Positions 1-9,513 of a DNA stretch of 64,000 nt are shown piece by piece. The position numbers and the translations under genes were made by a program. Location of the stretch: positions 186,001 to 250,000 of the forward strand of contig CAXXSC010000005.1 in assembly GCA_963668435.2 (NCBI GenBank), read 5' to 3'. The stretch is from G963668435 sp963668435. Lineage in GTDB: Bacteria > Latescibacterota > Latescibacteria > Latescibacterales > Latescibacteraceae. Positions within the stretch are counted from its first letter, which is position 1, and every line of letters begins with the position of its first letter. The notes under the pieces were generated by a model. That model worked only from the letters and a program-made list of their open reading frames with translations, searched no databases and was not told where the DNA came from.

Positions 1-100
1 CCATCGAGTATTTTATTTAAGGATACCGGACCGCAGGTTTTAGTGAACGGGCCGGAATAACGTCCCGATACTTGCCACCCTTCACGAAACAGAGGACATC

Positions 101-1396
101 ATGAGCGATAGAAAACAGGGGCTCTCCACGAGGGCTTTACACGCAGGACACACGCCGGACAAAGACACAAATTCCCGAGCTGTGCCAATTTATCAGACGA
201 CTTCGTACGTTTTCAATGACAGCGAACACGCGGCCAATCTTTTCGCCCTGAAAGAGTTCGGCAACATATATTCCCGTATCATGAACCCGACCAACGACGT
301 GCTCGAAAAACGTATTGCGGCGCTCGAGGGCGGTGTTGCGGCGCTTGCGACAGCATCAGGCCAGTCAGCGGAAACACTTACCATCCTCACGCTTGCCGGG
401 GCGGGTGACGAGGTAGTGGCATCTACCGATCTTTACGGCGGCACAGTCAGCCTTTTCAGCCATTCGCTGAAAAAACTGGGCATTACGGTAAAGTTTGTCG
501 CGCCGAATGATTTCGAGGCATGGGAGACGGCTGTCTCCGACAAAACGAAAGCTTTCTATGTCGAGACTATAGGCAATCCCAAGCTCGATATTGTCGATAT
601 CGAAAAAATTGCGAACATCGGCAAAAAGCACGGCATACCGCTCATTGTCGACAACACTGTGACCTCGCCGGCACTTTTGCGGCCTATTGAACACGGCGCG
701 GCAATCGTCATCCACTCCGCGACGAAATTCATCGGCGGTCACGGCACTTCAATCGGTGGACTCATCATAGATTCGGGCAATTTCGACTGGGCCGGATCGG
801 GGCGTTTCTCTGATTTTGTCGAGCCTGATCCCGCCTATCACGGGCTGAAATTCGCCGAAACATTCGGCAATCTGAGTTTCATTATTCGAGCACGGGTAAT
901 CGGCCTCAGGGATTACGGCGCCGCAATGAGCCCGTTCAATGCATGGACTTTCCTTCAGGGGCTCGAAACACTGACACTCAGAATGGAACGTCACTCAGAG
1001 AACGCCCTCGCGGTCGCGAAATTCCTCGAGAAACACCGCTGCGTCTCCTGGGTGCGCTATCCCGGACTCGAATCCTCACCGACCGCCGATTTAACGCAGA
1101 AATACCTTCCCGACGGACAGGGAGCACTTATCGGATTCGGCATAAGCGGCGGCAGGGAGACAGCGATCAAGTTCATAGAGTCGCTGGAGCTGATCAGCCA
1201 TCTGGCCAATATCGGTGACGCGAAAAGCCTGGTCATACACCCGGCCTCGACGACACACCAGCAGCTCACAGATGAAGAGCAGCTTCAGGCCGGTGTTACG
1301 CCCGATTTCATAAGGCTCAGCATTGGAATCGAGGACATCGACGATATCCTCGCCGATCTCGATCAGGCGCTGTCACTCGCGGTCAGCTGCACCTGA
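101..1396 (+). CDS. metY: O-acetylhomoserine sulfhydrylase (aminocarboxypropyltransferase)
   Basis: The 431-residue protein belongs to the Cys/Met-metabolism PLP enzymes. The motif SATKFIGGHGTSIGG holds the expected PLP lysine at residue 209. The long form (about 430 residues, with a sequence insert around residues 225-245) is typical of O-acetylhomoserine sulfhydrylases rather than cystathionine synthases or lyases. It would join sulfide to O-acetylhomoserine to make homocysteine in the cytoplasm. AGAGGA sits just upstream of the ATG. The next gene, metX, makes its substrate, and a perfect hairpin lies between the two. The family call is firm. The preference for O-acetyl over O-succinyl homoserine is inferred from metX. 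The first 100 bases of the window show no clear SAM riboswitch. Confidence 0.95.
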   Translation: MSDRKQGLSTRALHAGHTPDKDTNSRAVPIYQTTSYVFNDSEHAANLFALKEFGNIYSRIMNPTNDVLEKRIAALEGGVAALATASGQSAETLTILTLAGAGDEVVASTDLYGGTVSLFSHSLKKLGITVKFVAPNDFEAWETAVSDKTKAFYVETIGNPKLDIVDIEKIANIGKKHGIPLIVDNTVTSPALLRPIEHGAAIVIHSATKFIGGHGTSIGGLIIDSGNFDWAGSGRFSDFVEPDPAYHGLKFAETFGNLSFIIRARVIGLRDYGAAMSPFNAWTFLQGLETLTLRMERHSENALAVAKFLEKHRCVSWVRYPGLESSPTADLTQKYLPDGQGALIGFGISGGRETAIKFIESLELISHLANIGDAKSLVIHPASTTHQQLTDEEQLQAGVTPDFIRLSIGIEDIDDILADLDQALSLAVSCT

Positions 1397-1406
1397 CATA
1401 CAAACA

Positions 1407-1441
1407 TGCCGGGCTGTACTCTCACAGCTTACAGCCCGGCA
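1407..1441 (+). other. Perfect hairpin between metY and metX
   Basis: Bases 1407-1418 are the exact reverse complement of 1430-1441, giving a 12-bp GC-rich stem with an 11-nt loop. No T-run follows, so it is not a textbook intrinsic terminator. It could mark an mRNA 3' end or processing site, or attenuate transcription between metY and metX. Confidence 0.6.
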
Positions 1442-1517
1442 CAGAAAACAACTGACTTTCAAGCGCCGTTTTCTTTCGGCAATTCATCTTTAAGCTTTTA
1501 ATTGATACGGAAAAGAC

Positions 1518-2720
1518 ATGGGACGTAAATCAGTCGGCCTTGTCAAGGAGCATCATTTTCGTTTCGCAGACGGGGACAATCCCCTTACACTGGAATCCGG
1601 GCACAAGCTCGGCCCGGTGGATATAGTCTATGAAATGTACGGCGAGCCAAACGCGGACAAATCAAACGCCATCTATGTCGCCCACGCGCTTTCAGGCGAT
1701 GCGCATGCCGCGGGTTACCATCACCCGAACGACAAACGCACAGGCTGGTGGGACAATATGATAGGCCCCGGAAAGCCACTCGATACCGACAAGTATTGGA
1801 TCATATGTTCGAACATAATCGGCGGCTGCAAAGGTTCGACCGGACCGGGATCAATCAATCCGGCCACCGGACAGAGCTACTGCCTTGATTTCCCGATTAT
1901 AACGATCGGCGACATGGTCGAGGCGCAGAAACGCCTGATAGATTATCTCGGCATCAAAAAGCTCCATTCCATAATCGGCGCATCAATGGGCGGATTCCAG
2001 GTGCTCGAGTGGATGCTGCGTTTTCCCGGCATGTACAAGTCGGCGATTGTGCTGGCCTCGAGCGCACGGCTGTCCTCGCAGGGACTTGCATTCAACGCTG
2101 TCGGAAGGAACGCGATCCTGAACGATCCCGGCTGGGAGGACGGCTGCTATTACGGCAATCCGGGGCCGGTAACCGGGCTGTCCATTGCCAGAATGATCGC
2201 TCATGTCACGTATCTTTCCGAGCCCTCGCTCGATGAAAAATTCGGGCGCAAGCTCAATTCAGCCGACCGATACAGCTATGACCTGACGCCGGAATTTGCG
2301 GTGGAATCCTACCTTAATTACCAGGGGCAGCGTTTCACCGAGCGTTTCGACGCCAACAGCTATATTTATATCACGAAAGCCATGGATTATTTCGACCTGG
2401 CAAAAAGCTACGGCCCGCTGGAGGAGGCTTTCGCCGCGGTCACGGGTAAAACACTGATCATTTCCTACAGCTCGGACTGGCTTTTCAACACCGCACAGGC
2501 ACGTGAGATCGCCCGGGCACTCATGATCAACGGCAGGGATGTATCTTTCATCGAAATCGACTCGCCCTACGGGCACGACGCTTTCCTGGTGGAATTCGAA
2601 CAGCTTTCGCGAATTCTGACACCGTTTTTGGAATCGGCGAATGGCACAAAAGAGGCAATGCAGCTATCAGACGCCTCATCTGATGACAGCGGAGAACAGT
2701 CAGCAAAGGAAAACAGCTAA
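1518..2720 (+). CDS. metX: Homoserine O-acetyltransferase
   Basis: This 400-residue alpha/beta hydrolase has the MetX signature: the nucleophile elbow GASMGG with Ser156, the aspartate in SYSSDWLF and the histidine in SPYGHDAFL. It transfers an acetyl group from acetyl-CoA to homoserine, the committing step of methionine synthesis by direct sulfhydrylation, and so feeds MetY. Its TAA stop overlaps the metW ATG by one base (TAATG), which indicates translational coupling. The last 25 or so residues are polar and probably disordered. The ribosome site before the ATG is only moderate (GGAAAAG). Related proteins may use succinyl-CoA, which the sequence cannot settle by eye. Confidence 0.95.
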   Translation: MGRKSVGLVKEHHFRFADGDNPLTLESGHKLGPVDIVYEMYGEPNADKSNAIYVAHALSGDAHAAGYHHPNDKRTGWWDNMIGPGKPLDTDKYWIICSNIIGGCKGSTGPGSINPATGQSYCLDFPIITIGDMVEAQKRLIDYLGIKKLHSIIGASMGGFQVLEWMLRFPGMYKSAIVLASSARLSSQGLAFNAVGRNAILNDPGWEDGCYYGNPGPVTGLSIARMIAHVTYLSEPSLDEKFGRKLNSADRYSYDLTPEFAVESYLNYQGQRFTERFDANSYIYITKAMDYFDLAKSYGPLEEAFAAVTGKTLIISYSSDWLFNTAQAREIARALMINGRDVSFIEIDSPYGHDAFLVEFEQLSRILTPFLESANGTKEAMQLSDASSDDSGEQSAKENS

Positions 2721-3346
2721 TGACAGCGAGCCATCTCGACACATTGTTCAGGAACGATCTGAAACGGATTGCGACACTCATTCCGGAAAAATCGACCGTG
2801 CTTGACCTCGGCTGCGGTAACGGCGCCCTTCTTGCCGAACTGATGGAGAACAAGGGTGTACGGGGACGCGGGATTGATATCGACGAGCAGAATCTGATCA
2901 ACTGTGTCGAACGGGGAATTTCGGTCTCTCAGGGAAATATCGACAGCGGCCTTTCCGATTACCCTGACAAGTCCTACGATTATGTCATCCTCAACCAGAC
3001 ACTTCAGGTGACAACGAAACCGGAAATGGCGATCAGGGAAATGCTCAGAGTCGGCCGTCACGGTGTCGTGGGATTCCCTAATTTCGGCCACTGGACTATA
3101 CGTCTGCAGCTTCTTTTCGGGGGGCGTATGCCGAAATCGAAAACGCTGCCGTTCGAGTGGTATGATACACCGAATATTCACCTTCTGACCATAGATGATT
3201 TCCGTGAGTTCTGCAGGAAAGAGGGCGCAAAGATCACTCATGAGGAGTTCCTTTTCGGCGGCTCATGGACCGGCTCTCCTGTCTGGCGGTCTTTAGCAAA
3301 CCTTTTCGCGCGAAACGCGATTTTTGTCGTAACGAACAGTAAATAG
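2720..3346 (+). CDS. metW: Methionine biosynthesis protein MetW
   Basis: This 208-residue class I SAM-dependent methyltransferase-fold protein has the glycine-rich motif VLDLGCGNG at residues 27-35. The sequence GFPNFGHW and the region around YDTPNIH are typical of MetW. It starts inside the metX stop codon, and metX-metW pairs are a standard arrangement. In proteobacteria MetW is needed with MetX for full homoserine acetyltransferase activity; that role is transferred from the family. The gene ends 53 bases before the cysteine synthase, so metX, metW and cysK could share a transcript. Confidence 0.93.
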   Translation: MTASHLDTLFRNDLKRIATLIPEKSTVLDLGCGNGALLAELMENKGVRGRGIDIDEQNLINCVERGISVSQGNIDSGLSDYPDKSYDYVILNQTLQVTTKPEMAIREMLRVGRHGVVGFPNFGHWTIRLQLLFGGRMPKSKTLPFEWYDTPNIHLLTIDDFREFCRKEGAKITHEEFLFGGSWTGSPVWRSLANLFARNAIFVVTNSK

Positions 3347-3399
3347 ATTGTATATAACCGGCTGCGGCCACGCGGCGGGCTTGGAGAGGAGCTGCTATT

Positions 3400-4317
3400 A
3401 TGATATACCGTGACATTACGGAAACAGTCGGCAACACGCCGCTTGTATTTCTCAACCGCATGGCACCCAAAAACGCTAAAATCGCGGTCAAGCTGGAATC
3501 GTTCAATCCACTGTCATCTGTCAAGGACCGTATCGGCCTCAACATGATAAACGAGGCTGAAAAAAAAGGCAGTATATCTGCGGGAAGTGTCATCATAGAA
3601 CCGACCTCGGGAAATACCGGTATCGGCCTCGCCTTTGTCTGCGCCGCCCGCGGCTATAAGCTCATACTCACCATGCCGGAAAGCATGAGTGTCGAGCGCC
3701 GCAAACTACTCAAGCATCTCGGCGCGGAAATCATACTGACTCCGGCGGCAGAGGGCATGAAAAGCGCCATAAGGAAAGCGGAAGAGCTTGCCGCTTCCAC
3801 AACGGGGGCGTTCATGCCACAGCAGTTCAACAATCCGGCAAACCCGGCAATTCACCGGATTACGACCGCCGAGGAAATCTGGCGTGACAGCGAGGGCGCG
3901 GTCGATATTTTCGTCGCGGGTATCGGTACCGGCGGCACTGTCACCGGTGTGGGAGAAACACTGAAAAAGCATAATTCCGACATCTTTGTCGCAGGCGTGG
4001 AACCGGATGATTCGCCGGTGCTTAACGGCGGCGAGGCAGGCCCGCACAAGATACAGGGAATCGGTGCCGGTTTCGTGCCGGAAGTTCTGAACCGTGATAT
4101 CCTTGATGAGGTCATAACGGTCTCTGGTGGTGAAGCCATCAAGACAGCGCGGAGTCTTGCCTCGGAAGAGGGCATACTTGTTGGAATCAGCGCCGGAGCG
4201 AATGTCTATGCGGCACTAAAACTGGCAAAGCGGCCTGAAAACGAGGGCAAGCTGATTGTCACAATCGGCTGCGACACCGGGGAGCGCTACCTTTCGACGG
4301 AGCTTTTCGAAGGGTAG
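3400..4317 (+). CDS. cysK: Cysteine synthase (O-acetylserine sulfhydrylase)
   Basis: This 305-residue fold-type II PLP enzyme carries the lysine in SSVKDR at residue 42, the substrate loop EPTSGNTGIG and the phosphate-binding loop GTGGTVTG. It converts O-acetylserine and sulfide to cysteine and acetate in the cytoplasm. A strong GGAGAGGAG lies upstream of the ATG. The neighbours metY, metX and metW make this a small sulfur-assimilation cluster that fixes sulfide into both cysteine and homocysteine. Close relatives (CysM, cystathionine beta-synthase) are hard to exclude, but the length and motifs fit CysK. Confidence 0.93.
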   Translation: MIYRDITETVGNTPLVFLNRMAPKNAKIAVKLESFNPLSSVKDRIGLNMINEAEKKGSISAGSVIIEPTSGNTGIGLAFVCAARGYKLILTMPESMSVERRKLLKHLGAEIILTPAAEGMKSAIRKAEELAASTTGAFMPQQFNNPANPAIHRITTAEEIWRDSEGAVDIFVAGIGTGGTVTGVGETLKKHNSDIFVAGVEPDDSPVLNGGEAGPHKIQGIGAGFVPEVLNRDILDEVITVSGGEAIKTARSLASEEGILVGISAGANVYAALKLAKRPENEGKLIVTIGCDTGERYLSTELFEG

Positions 4318-4411
4318 CAGAGAAAGCTGATATTTATCGGTGGCACTGAAAATCCGGCATGGTTATATTGCAGGTACCACACATTGTGAGAATACTGAAC
4401 GCGGAGGACGC

Positions 4412-4867
4412 ATGACATCATCAAACGCTGTTACGGAAATTCTGAATTTTGCGATAAGCCGTGAGATCGAGGCGCGGGACTTTTACAAAGACCTTGCGGA
4501 CAAGATGATAAATCCCTCGATGAAAGCGACATTCACCAGTTTCGCAGGCGAGGAAGACAAACACCGTGTCAAGCTCGAGGAGGTCAAAGAGACCGGCCAG
4601 TTCGCCTTTAACGAGGAAATGGTGCTGGATCTCAAGATCGCCGACTACATGATCACGGAACCCGCAACAGGCGAACTCGATTACCAGCAGGCCCTTGTCA
4701 TCGCCATGAAAAGGGAGAAAAAGGCGTTCCAGCTCTACAGCAACCTTTCCGATTCGGCGAAAGACGAGAACATCAAGAATCTTTTCGCCTACCTCTCGCA
4801 GGAAGAGGCGAAACACAAGCTCAAAATCGAGCTCGAGTACGATGATGTGGTGCTGAACGAAAATTAG
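4412..4867 (+). CDS. Rubrerythrin-like ferritin-family protein
   Basis: I place the start at 4412, where GGAGG precedes the ATG, giving 151 residues. A longer in-frame start at 4340 adds a poorly coded stretch. The protein is a four-helix bundle with two helix-pair units: SREIEARDFY then EEDKHR, and MKREKKAFQLY then QEEAKHKLK. These supply the Glu and His ligands of a ferritin-like di-iron site. The C-terminal rubredoxin domain of classic rubrerythrin is missing. Such proteins usually detoxify peroxide or handle iron in anaerobes, which is the likely role here. A terminator follows at 4893, so the unit ends with this gene. Confidence 0.85.
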   Translation: MTSSNAVTEILNFAISREIEARDFYKDLADKMINPSMKATFTSFAGEEDKHRVKLEEVKETGQFAFNEEMVLDLKIADYMITEPATGELDYQQALVIAMKREKKAFQLYSNLSDSAKDENIKNLFAYLSQEEAKHKLKIELEYDDVVLNEN

Positions 4868-4892
4868 GCACTCTGCCGATACTGAAAGAAGA

Positions 4893-4922
4893 GGGATGCC
4901 AGACGGCGTCCCTTTTCTTTTT
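4893..4922 (+). terminator. Intrinsic terminator after the ferritin-like gene
   Basis: An 8-bp stem (4893-4900 with 4905-4912, one G-U pair) closes a 4-nt loop and is followed by TTTTCTTTTT. Confidence 0.85.
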
Positions 4923-5020
4923 GAAGCTTCAGCGATGCATCCTTTCCGCAGAACAAGCGTACAACAACAAGAGAATGTATCATAATAGCTATATCTATAA
5001 CACAACAAAAGGAGGCAGAC

Positions 5021-5227
5021 ATGGCCTCGAAAACCGTGAAAATACCCTCTATGCACTGCGGCAACTGCCTGAACACCATACGTCTCGAACTTCTCGATCT
5101 CAAGGGTGTCAATGAGGTCAACGGCGACATTGCGTCAAAGGAAATCACCGTTCAGTGGAATGCCCCGGCTGACTGGGAAAGCATTACGGCGACTCTTGAC
5201 GAAATAGGATTTTCACCGGAGCGATAG
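5021..5227 (+). CDS. copZ: Copper chaperone, heavy-metal-associated domain
   Basis: This 68-residue single HMA domain has the metal-binding motif MHCGNC with Cys13 and Cys16. It should carry Cu(I) in the cytoplasm and hand it to the N-terminal HMA domain of the ATPase encoded next. A strong GGAGG precedes the ATG. The stop codon is one base from the copA start, so the two are almost certainly cotranscribed and coupled. The symbol is given by family and context; small HMA proteins can bind other soft metals. Confidence 0.88.
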   Translation: MASKTVKIPSMHCGNCLNTIRLELLDLKGVNEVNGDIASKEITVQWNAPADWESITATLDEIGFSPER

Positions 5228-5228
5228 A

Positions 5229-7466
5229 ATGAGCGATACTCCTAAAGAGCGTGTTGAGCTTCCGGTCATCGGCATGAGCTGTGCCAACTGCGCACGTGCG
5301 ATCGAACGCACCCTGACAAAAAAAGTCGAAGGGGTCAGCGAGGCGCTTGTGAACCTTGCAGATGAGAGGGTGGCAATCGAATACGACAGCTCGGCAACCG
5401 ATCTCGACACAATGGCGGCGGCGGTCAAACGTGCCGGATTCGAACTGATCACCGAACAATCCGAGAACAGCGAGGACAGCGAACGCGAGGCCCGGCAGCG
5501 TGAACTGGCGAAAGAGTGGCGGCGTTTCATAATCGGAGCAGCTTTCACCCTGCCGCTTTTCGTTATCAGCATGGGTCGTGATTTTTCCCTCATCGGCCAC
5601 TGGGCACACGCGCCATGGGTAGGCTGGCTCTTCCTGCTTCTCACCACACCGGTGCAGTTCTACAGCGGATTCAGCTACTACAGCGGCGGCTTGAAAAGCA
5701 TCATAAACCGCAGCGCCAACATGGATGTCCTGGTGGCACTTGGATCCTCGACAGCTTATGTCTATTCACTCGCGGTCCTGCTCTTCCCCGGCATTGGCGA
5801 TCATGTCTATTTCGAGACCTCGGCAATGATCATAACGCTGATCCGTTTCGGAAAACTTCTGGAAGCCCGCGCGAAAAACAGGGCATCGGCATCGATCAGG
5901 AAGCTCATGGAGCTTGCGCCTGATATCGCCCATGTGGAATATGCGGAGGGCGTCAGGGATATCGCCGCGGATCGTGTTATGAAAGGCGACATAGTCATAG
6001 TCCGGGCGGGAGAACGGCTCCCCGTGGATGGCATCGTGATAAGAGGCGAATCAAATGTCGATGAAAGCATGATGACCGGCGAGGCAATACCTGTGGGTAA
6101 AAAAGCCGGCGACAAGGTCTTCGGCGCGACAGTCAACACAATGGGGCTTCTGAAAATCGAGGCCACAGCAGTTGGGAAAGACAGCGCACTGGCCCAGATC
6201 ATCCGGCTTGTCCGGGAGGCTCAGGGCAGCAAGGCCCCGGTGCAGCGTCTTGCAGACCGTATTTCGGCAATTTTCGTACCGGCAATCATTGCAGCCGCAC
6301 TTGTGACATTTGCCGCATGGTGGATAATCGGAGGTGTGTTTGTCACCGCGATGATACGTATGGTGGCGGTGCTGGTTATCGCCTGTCCCTGCGCTCTCGG
6401 CCTAGCAACACCGACTGCGGTCATGGTCGGCAGCGGCAAAGGCGCATCTATGGGCATTCTGTTCAAGAACGCCGCGGCACTCGAACTGACCAACAGCATA
6501 TCCACGCTTCTCATCGACAAAACAGGTACGTTGACCGAGGGAAAAGCACGTGTCAGCGACTGGCTGCCGCTCACCGGTGACAGCGACAACACCTTTGCAC
6601 TTGCAGCGGCGGCGGAATCCGGCTCTTCGCACCCTCTTGCGACAGCGATAGTCGAGGAGGCCGGACAGCGAGGCATTGCATACGAGACGCCGGAAACAGT
6701 CAATACGCTCGCCGGAGCAGGCATAGAGGCTGTCATTAACGGCCAACATATCAGAGTAGGCAAAGCCGAATGGATCATGGAAACATCTACAGTGGCTGTC
6801 GAGGCACAAAAGGAGTTAGAAAGGCTTCGCCGCGAAGGAAAAACCGTGGCGCTCATCGAGGTCGATGGTGACTGCCAGGGCCTGCTGGGCATAAGCGACC
6901 GAGAGAAACAGGAGGCCGCCCAAGTCATAAAATCCCTGAAATACATGAACATCGAGCCGGTCATGATAACCGGCGATAACGATACGACCGCACGCGCGGT
7001 TGCCGATCGTGTCGGCATAGAAACGGTTAAGGCAGGCGTTCTTCCTGACGGCAAGGAGGCACTGGTCCGCGAATACAAATCACGCGGTGGAATAGTCGGC
7101 ATGCTCGGCGACGGCATCAATGATTCTCCCGCCCTTGCCCGCGCCGATGTGGGCATATCGGTCAGTTCCGGCAGCGATGTGGCCATCGAGGCATCCGACC
7201 TGACACTGATCGGCGGCGATCTGACAGGGCTCCCGAAAGCAATAGCGCTCTCGCGTGAGACCATGCGCACAATCAGGCAGAACCTCTTCTGGGCATTCTT
7301 CTATAATGTCGCGCTAGTGCCGGTTGCGGCAGGCGTCCTGCACCTCGTTTCGTTTATACCTTCGGCCGTGAAAGATATTCACCCCGCAATGGCGGCAGGA
7401 GCAATGGCGTTCTCGAGCGTCACTGTCGTGCTCAACAGTCTCAGGCTTTCGAGAAAAACTCTCTGA
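5229..7466 (+). CDS. copA: Copper-exporting P1B-type ATPase
   Basis: The 745-residue protein has one N-terminal HMA domain (GMSCANC, Cys18 and Cys21), then paired membrane helices from about residue 98 and the transmembrane CPC motif at 386-388. The phosphorylation motif DKTGTLTEG has Asp430. The SSHPLA nucleotide-domain motif, TGDN and the hinge GDGIND follow, and two last helices carry FYN and MAFSS motifs. These mark the Cu(I) subgroup. It would pump copper out of the cytoplasm using ATP. One HMA domain rather than two is common. No copper-sensing CueR or CsoR gene is visible next to it. Confidence 0.95.
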   Translation: MSDTPKERVELPVIGMSCANCARAIERTLTKKVEGVSEALVNLADERVAIEYDSSATDLDTMAAAVKRAGFELITEQSENSEDSEREARQRELAKEWRRFIIGAAFTLPLFVISMGRDFSLIGHWAHAPWVGWLFLLLTTPVQFYSGFSYYSGGLKSIINRSANMDVLVALGSSTAYVYSLAVLLFPGIGDHVYFETSAMIITLIRFGKLLEARAKNRASASIRKLMELAPDIAHVEYAEGVRDIAADRVMKGDIVIVRAGERLPVDGIVIRGESNVDESMMTGEAIPVGKKAGDKVFGATVNTMGLLKIEATAVGKDSALAQIIRLVREAQGSKAPVQRLADRISAIFVPAIIAAALVTFAAWWIIGGVFVTAMIRMVAVLVIACPCALGLATPTAVMVGSGKGASMGILFKNAAALELTNSISTLLIDKTGTLTEGKARVSDWLPLTGDSDNTFALAAAAESGSSHPLATAIVEEAGQRGIAYETPETVNTLAGAGIEAVINGQHIRVGKAEWIMETSTVAVEAQKELERLRREGKTVALIEVDGDCQGLLGISDREKQEAAQVIKSLKYMNIEPVMITGDNDTTARAVADRVGIETVKAGVLPDGKEALVREYKSRGGIVGMLGDGINDSPALARADVGISVSSGSDVAIEASDLTLIGGDLTGLPKAIALSRETMRTIRQNLFWAFFYNVALVPVAAGVLHLVSFIPSAVKDIHPAMAAGAMAFSSVTVVLNSLRLSRKTL

Positions 7467-7514
7467 TATCTGTGCCTACCTCATTCAGTGGCAGTTTCTT
7501 CAAGCAAAAATAAC

Positions 7515-7544
7515 TTGCTATTATTCTTTCAACAGCGATATAAT
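7515..7544 (+). promoter_or_regulatory. Candidate sigma-70 promoter for the channel gene
   Basis: TTGCTA at 7515-7520 and TATAAT at 7539-7544 are separated by 18 bases in an AT-rich gap, about 60 bases before the GTG start at 7602. Confidence 0.55.
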
Positions 7545-7601
7545 GCATAGTCATAACTATTATTTATATACTTCAACACAAACATGTAGAATGGTCTATT
7601 A

Positions 7602-8624
7602 GTGGAATCTAACGACTTTTCGATAAATGACAATGCATTAGAACGGCTCCGGAAAATTAAAGAGCTCGGCTCAGTTCCCGAGGGCATGTCAACCGATTTC
7701 AGCGGCGCGGATCTCGCCGATGCCGATCTTTTCGGTATGGACCTCAGCATGTTTATCTTCAAAAACGCCGATCTTTCAAGGGCACATCTCGAGAAAGCCC
7801 GTCTGTTCAAAGCTGACCTCAGCGGTGCTCTGCTCATAGATGCCGTCCTCGATGGAGCCGAGCTATCAGGCGCGGTTCTCGACAATGCCGTCATGGAAGG
7901 CGTCAGGGCACGTCGCGCAGGATTCGGTATGGCCTCACTGAAAAATGCCAACATGTTCAGATGCGATCTCGAGGGAAGTACACTCAGCCTTGCCAATTTC
8001 GATATGGCAGACATGCGGAATGCAGTACTCAGAAACACGCGTATGCGTGAGGCCGATATCACCGGAGTCGACTTCACGAATGCCGATCTCCGCAATGCCG
8101 ACATGTCCCTCGCAAAGGTTGCGGGGACAAGTTTCACCAATGCCGATATGCGTGAGGCACGTCTCAGACAGATCAAGGGATTCGATAAGGCAAACTGGAT
8201 CGGTGTCGACATACGAGGTGTCAATTTCGCAGGTGCCTATCGCTTGCGGCGTTTCGTTCTCGATCAAAATTTCATCAAGGAATTCAGAGCCTCCGGCAAA
8301 ATTGCAGCATTCGTCTACTATTTCTGGTGGATATCGAGCGACTGCGGCAGAAGTATGATGCGCTGGTGTATGTGGATATTGTTCCAGGCACTTTTTTTTG
8401 CATGGATATACACCTTTTTCTCCATCGATTACGGGCCCTATCAGACCGTCATTTCGCCTCTGTATTTCAGTATCGTCACACTGACATCCCTCGGTTTCGG
8501 CGATGTTGTCCCGGCAAGTGCGGGAGCGCAGACAGTGGCAATGATCGAGGTTATCACCGGTTATATGATGCTTGGCGGCCTCCTCTCCATTTTCAGCAGT
8601 AAAATTGCACGAAGGGCGGATTAA
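7602..8624 (+). CDS. Pentapeptide-repeat protein fused to a two-helix ion channel
   Basis: The protein has 340 residues and starts at a GTG. Residues about 33-215 form some thirty A(D/N)LXX-type pentapeptide repeats, which build a right-handed quadrilateral beta helix. The C-terminal 110 residues hold two hydrophobic helices flanking the pore sequence SLGFGD (296-301), close to the potassium filter TVGYGD. This is an Ion_trans_2 type channel module. The beta helix is N-terminal and cytoplasmic in this reading and could act as a gating or protein-binding domain. The HDOD gene starts 5 bases after the stop, so they are probably coexpressed. Ion selectivity and ligand are unknown. Confidence 0.85.
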   Translation: MESNDFSINDNALERLRKIKELGSVPEGMSTDFSGADLADADLFGMDLSMFIFKNADLSRAHLEKARLFKADLSGALLIDAVLDGAELSGAVLDNAVMEGVRARRAGFGMASLKNANMFRCDLEGSTLSLANFDMADMRNAVLRNTRMREADITGVDFTNADLRNADMSLAKVAGTSFTNADMREARLRQIKGFDKANWIGVDIRGVNFAGAYRLRRFVLDQNFIKEFRASGKIAAFVYYFWWISSDCGRSMMRWCMWILFQALFFAWIYTFFSIDYGPYQTVISPLYFSIVTLTSLGFGDVVPASAGAQTVAMIEVITGYMMLGGLLSIFSSKIARRAD

Positions 8625-8629
8625 TATTT

Positions 8630-9481
8630 ATGCTTAAGTTTTTCAGGAAAAAAAATCGTGATCCCAAAAAGGAAATTATGGAGCTTTTCGCCAATTACGA
8701 GCTGCCCAGTTTCCCGGTGGCGGTCATGAATGTCCTTACGGCCCTTCGCGATCCTGATATTTCTGTTTCAGAAATCGCCCGCAAAGTCGAAAGTGATCCC
8801 GGCCTTCATGTCAAGGTGCTAAAGACGGTCAATTCGGCCGCATTCGGCCTTTCCCGTCATGTCAACAACCTTCACAGGGCAGTGGCGCTTCTTGGACGAT
8901 CCAGGCTTGAAACCATCGTTCTGACACAAGCGGTCAACCGAACGCTTCCTAAAGCGGACATGCCGTTTTTCGATATGCGGATGTTCTGGCAGTCGGCGGC
9001 ACGGCGGGCGAGCCTGGCACGTCACCTGGCACAGCAGCTCCACCCTGCCACACAGGTCGAGGCATTCACAACCGGCCTCCTGCAGGACATGGCACTTCCT
9101 GTTCTCGTCACCCTCAAACCGAAAGAATACGAAAACATTTTTAAACGCTACAACGACGATGCCGGTCATGAGCTCGATGAAATCGAGCTGGAAATCCTTG
9201 GATATAACCATCCGACAATCGGAGCCCTGATCGCTGAGGAATGGGGCCTCCCGAAATTTCTTATCAACGCGATCAACCATCACCACACAAGTGACGATTC
9301 CATGCCAGTGGATGCGGCTATCAAGCTTGTCACCCATGTCTACGGCTACCGTGAGGACGATTCCCTGGAGGATCTCTTCAATGCCTGCATCGAACACCAC
9401 AGGCTTACCCGTGAACTCGTAGAATCCATTGTACAACAAGCACTTGCCGATTCAGACGAACTCTCCCAGATGCTGAAATAA
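8630..9481 (+). CDS. HDOD domain protein
   Basis: The 283-residue protein has an HDOD domain over roughly residues 20-215, recognisable from ELPSFPVAVMNVL, SDPGLHVKVLKTVNS and the ending NAINHHH. HDOD domains resemble HD phosphohydrolases but usually lack the full metal site and act in signalling, often with cyclic-di-nucleotide or stress pathways. No other domain is obvious, and the C-terminus is a helical tail. It follows the channel gene by 5 bases. A functional link between the two is inference from spacing only. Confidence 0.85.
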   Translation: MLKFFRKKNRDPKKEIMELFANYELPSFPVAVMNVLTALRDPDISVSEIARKVESDPGLHVKVLKTVNSAAFGLSRHVNNLHRAVALLGRSRLETIVLTQAVNRTLPKADMPFFDMRMFWQSAARRASLARHLAQQLHPATQVEAFTTGLLQDMALPVLVTLKPKEYENIFKRYNDDAGHELDEIELEILGYNHPTIGALIAEEWGLPKFLINAINHHHTSDDSMPVDAAIKLVTHVYGYREDDSLEDLFNACIEHHRLTRELVESIVQQALADSDELSQMLK

Positions 9482-9513
9482 ACATTTCAAAAAAGTACTT
9501 CACAAAATTACTA

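Noticed and set aside
1..100. SAM riboswitch before metY
   Set aside because: The visible leader is short and lacks the conserved SAM-I core sequences; more of the upstream region would be needed.
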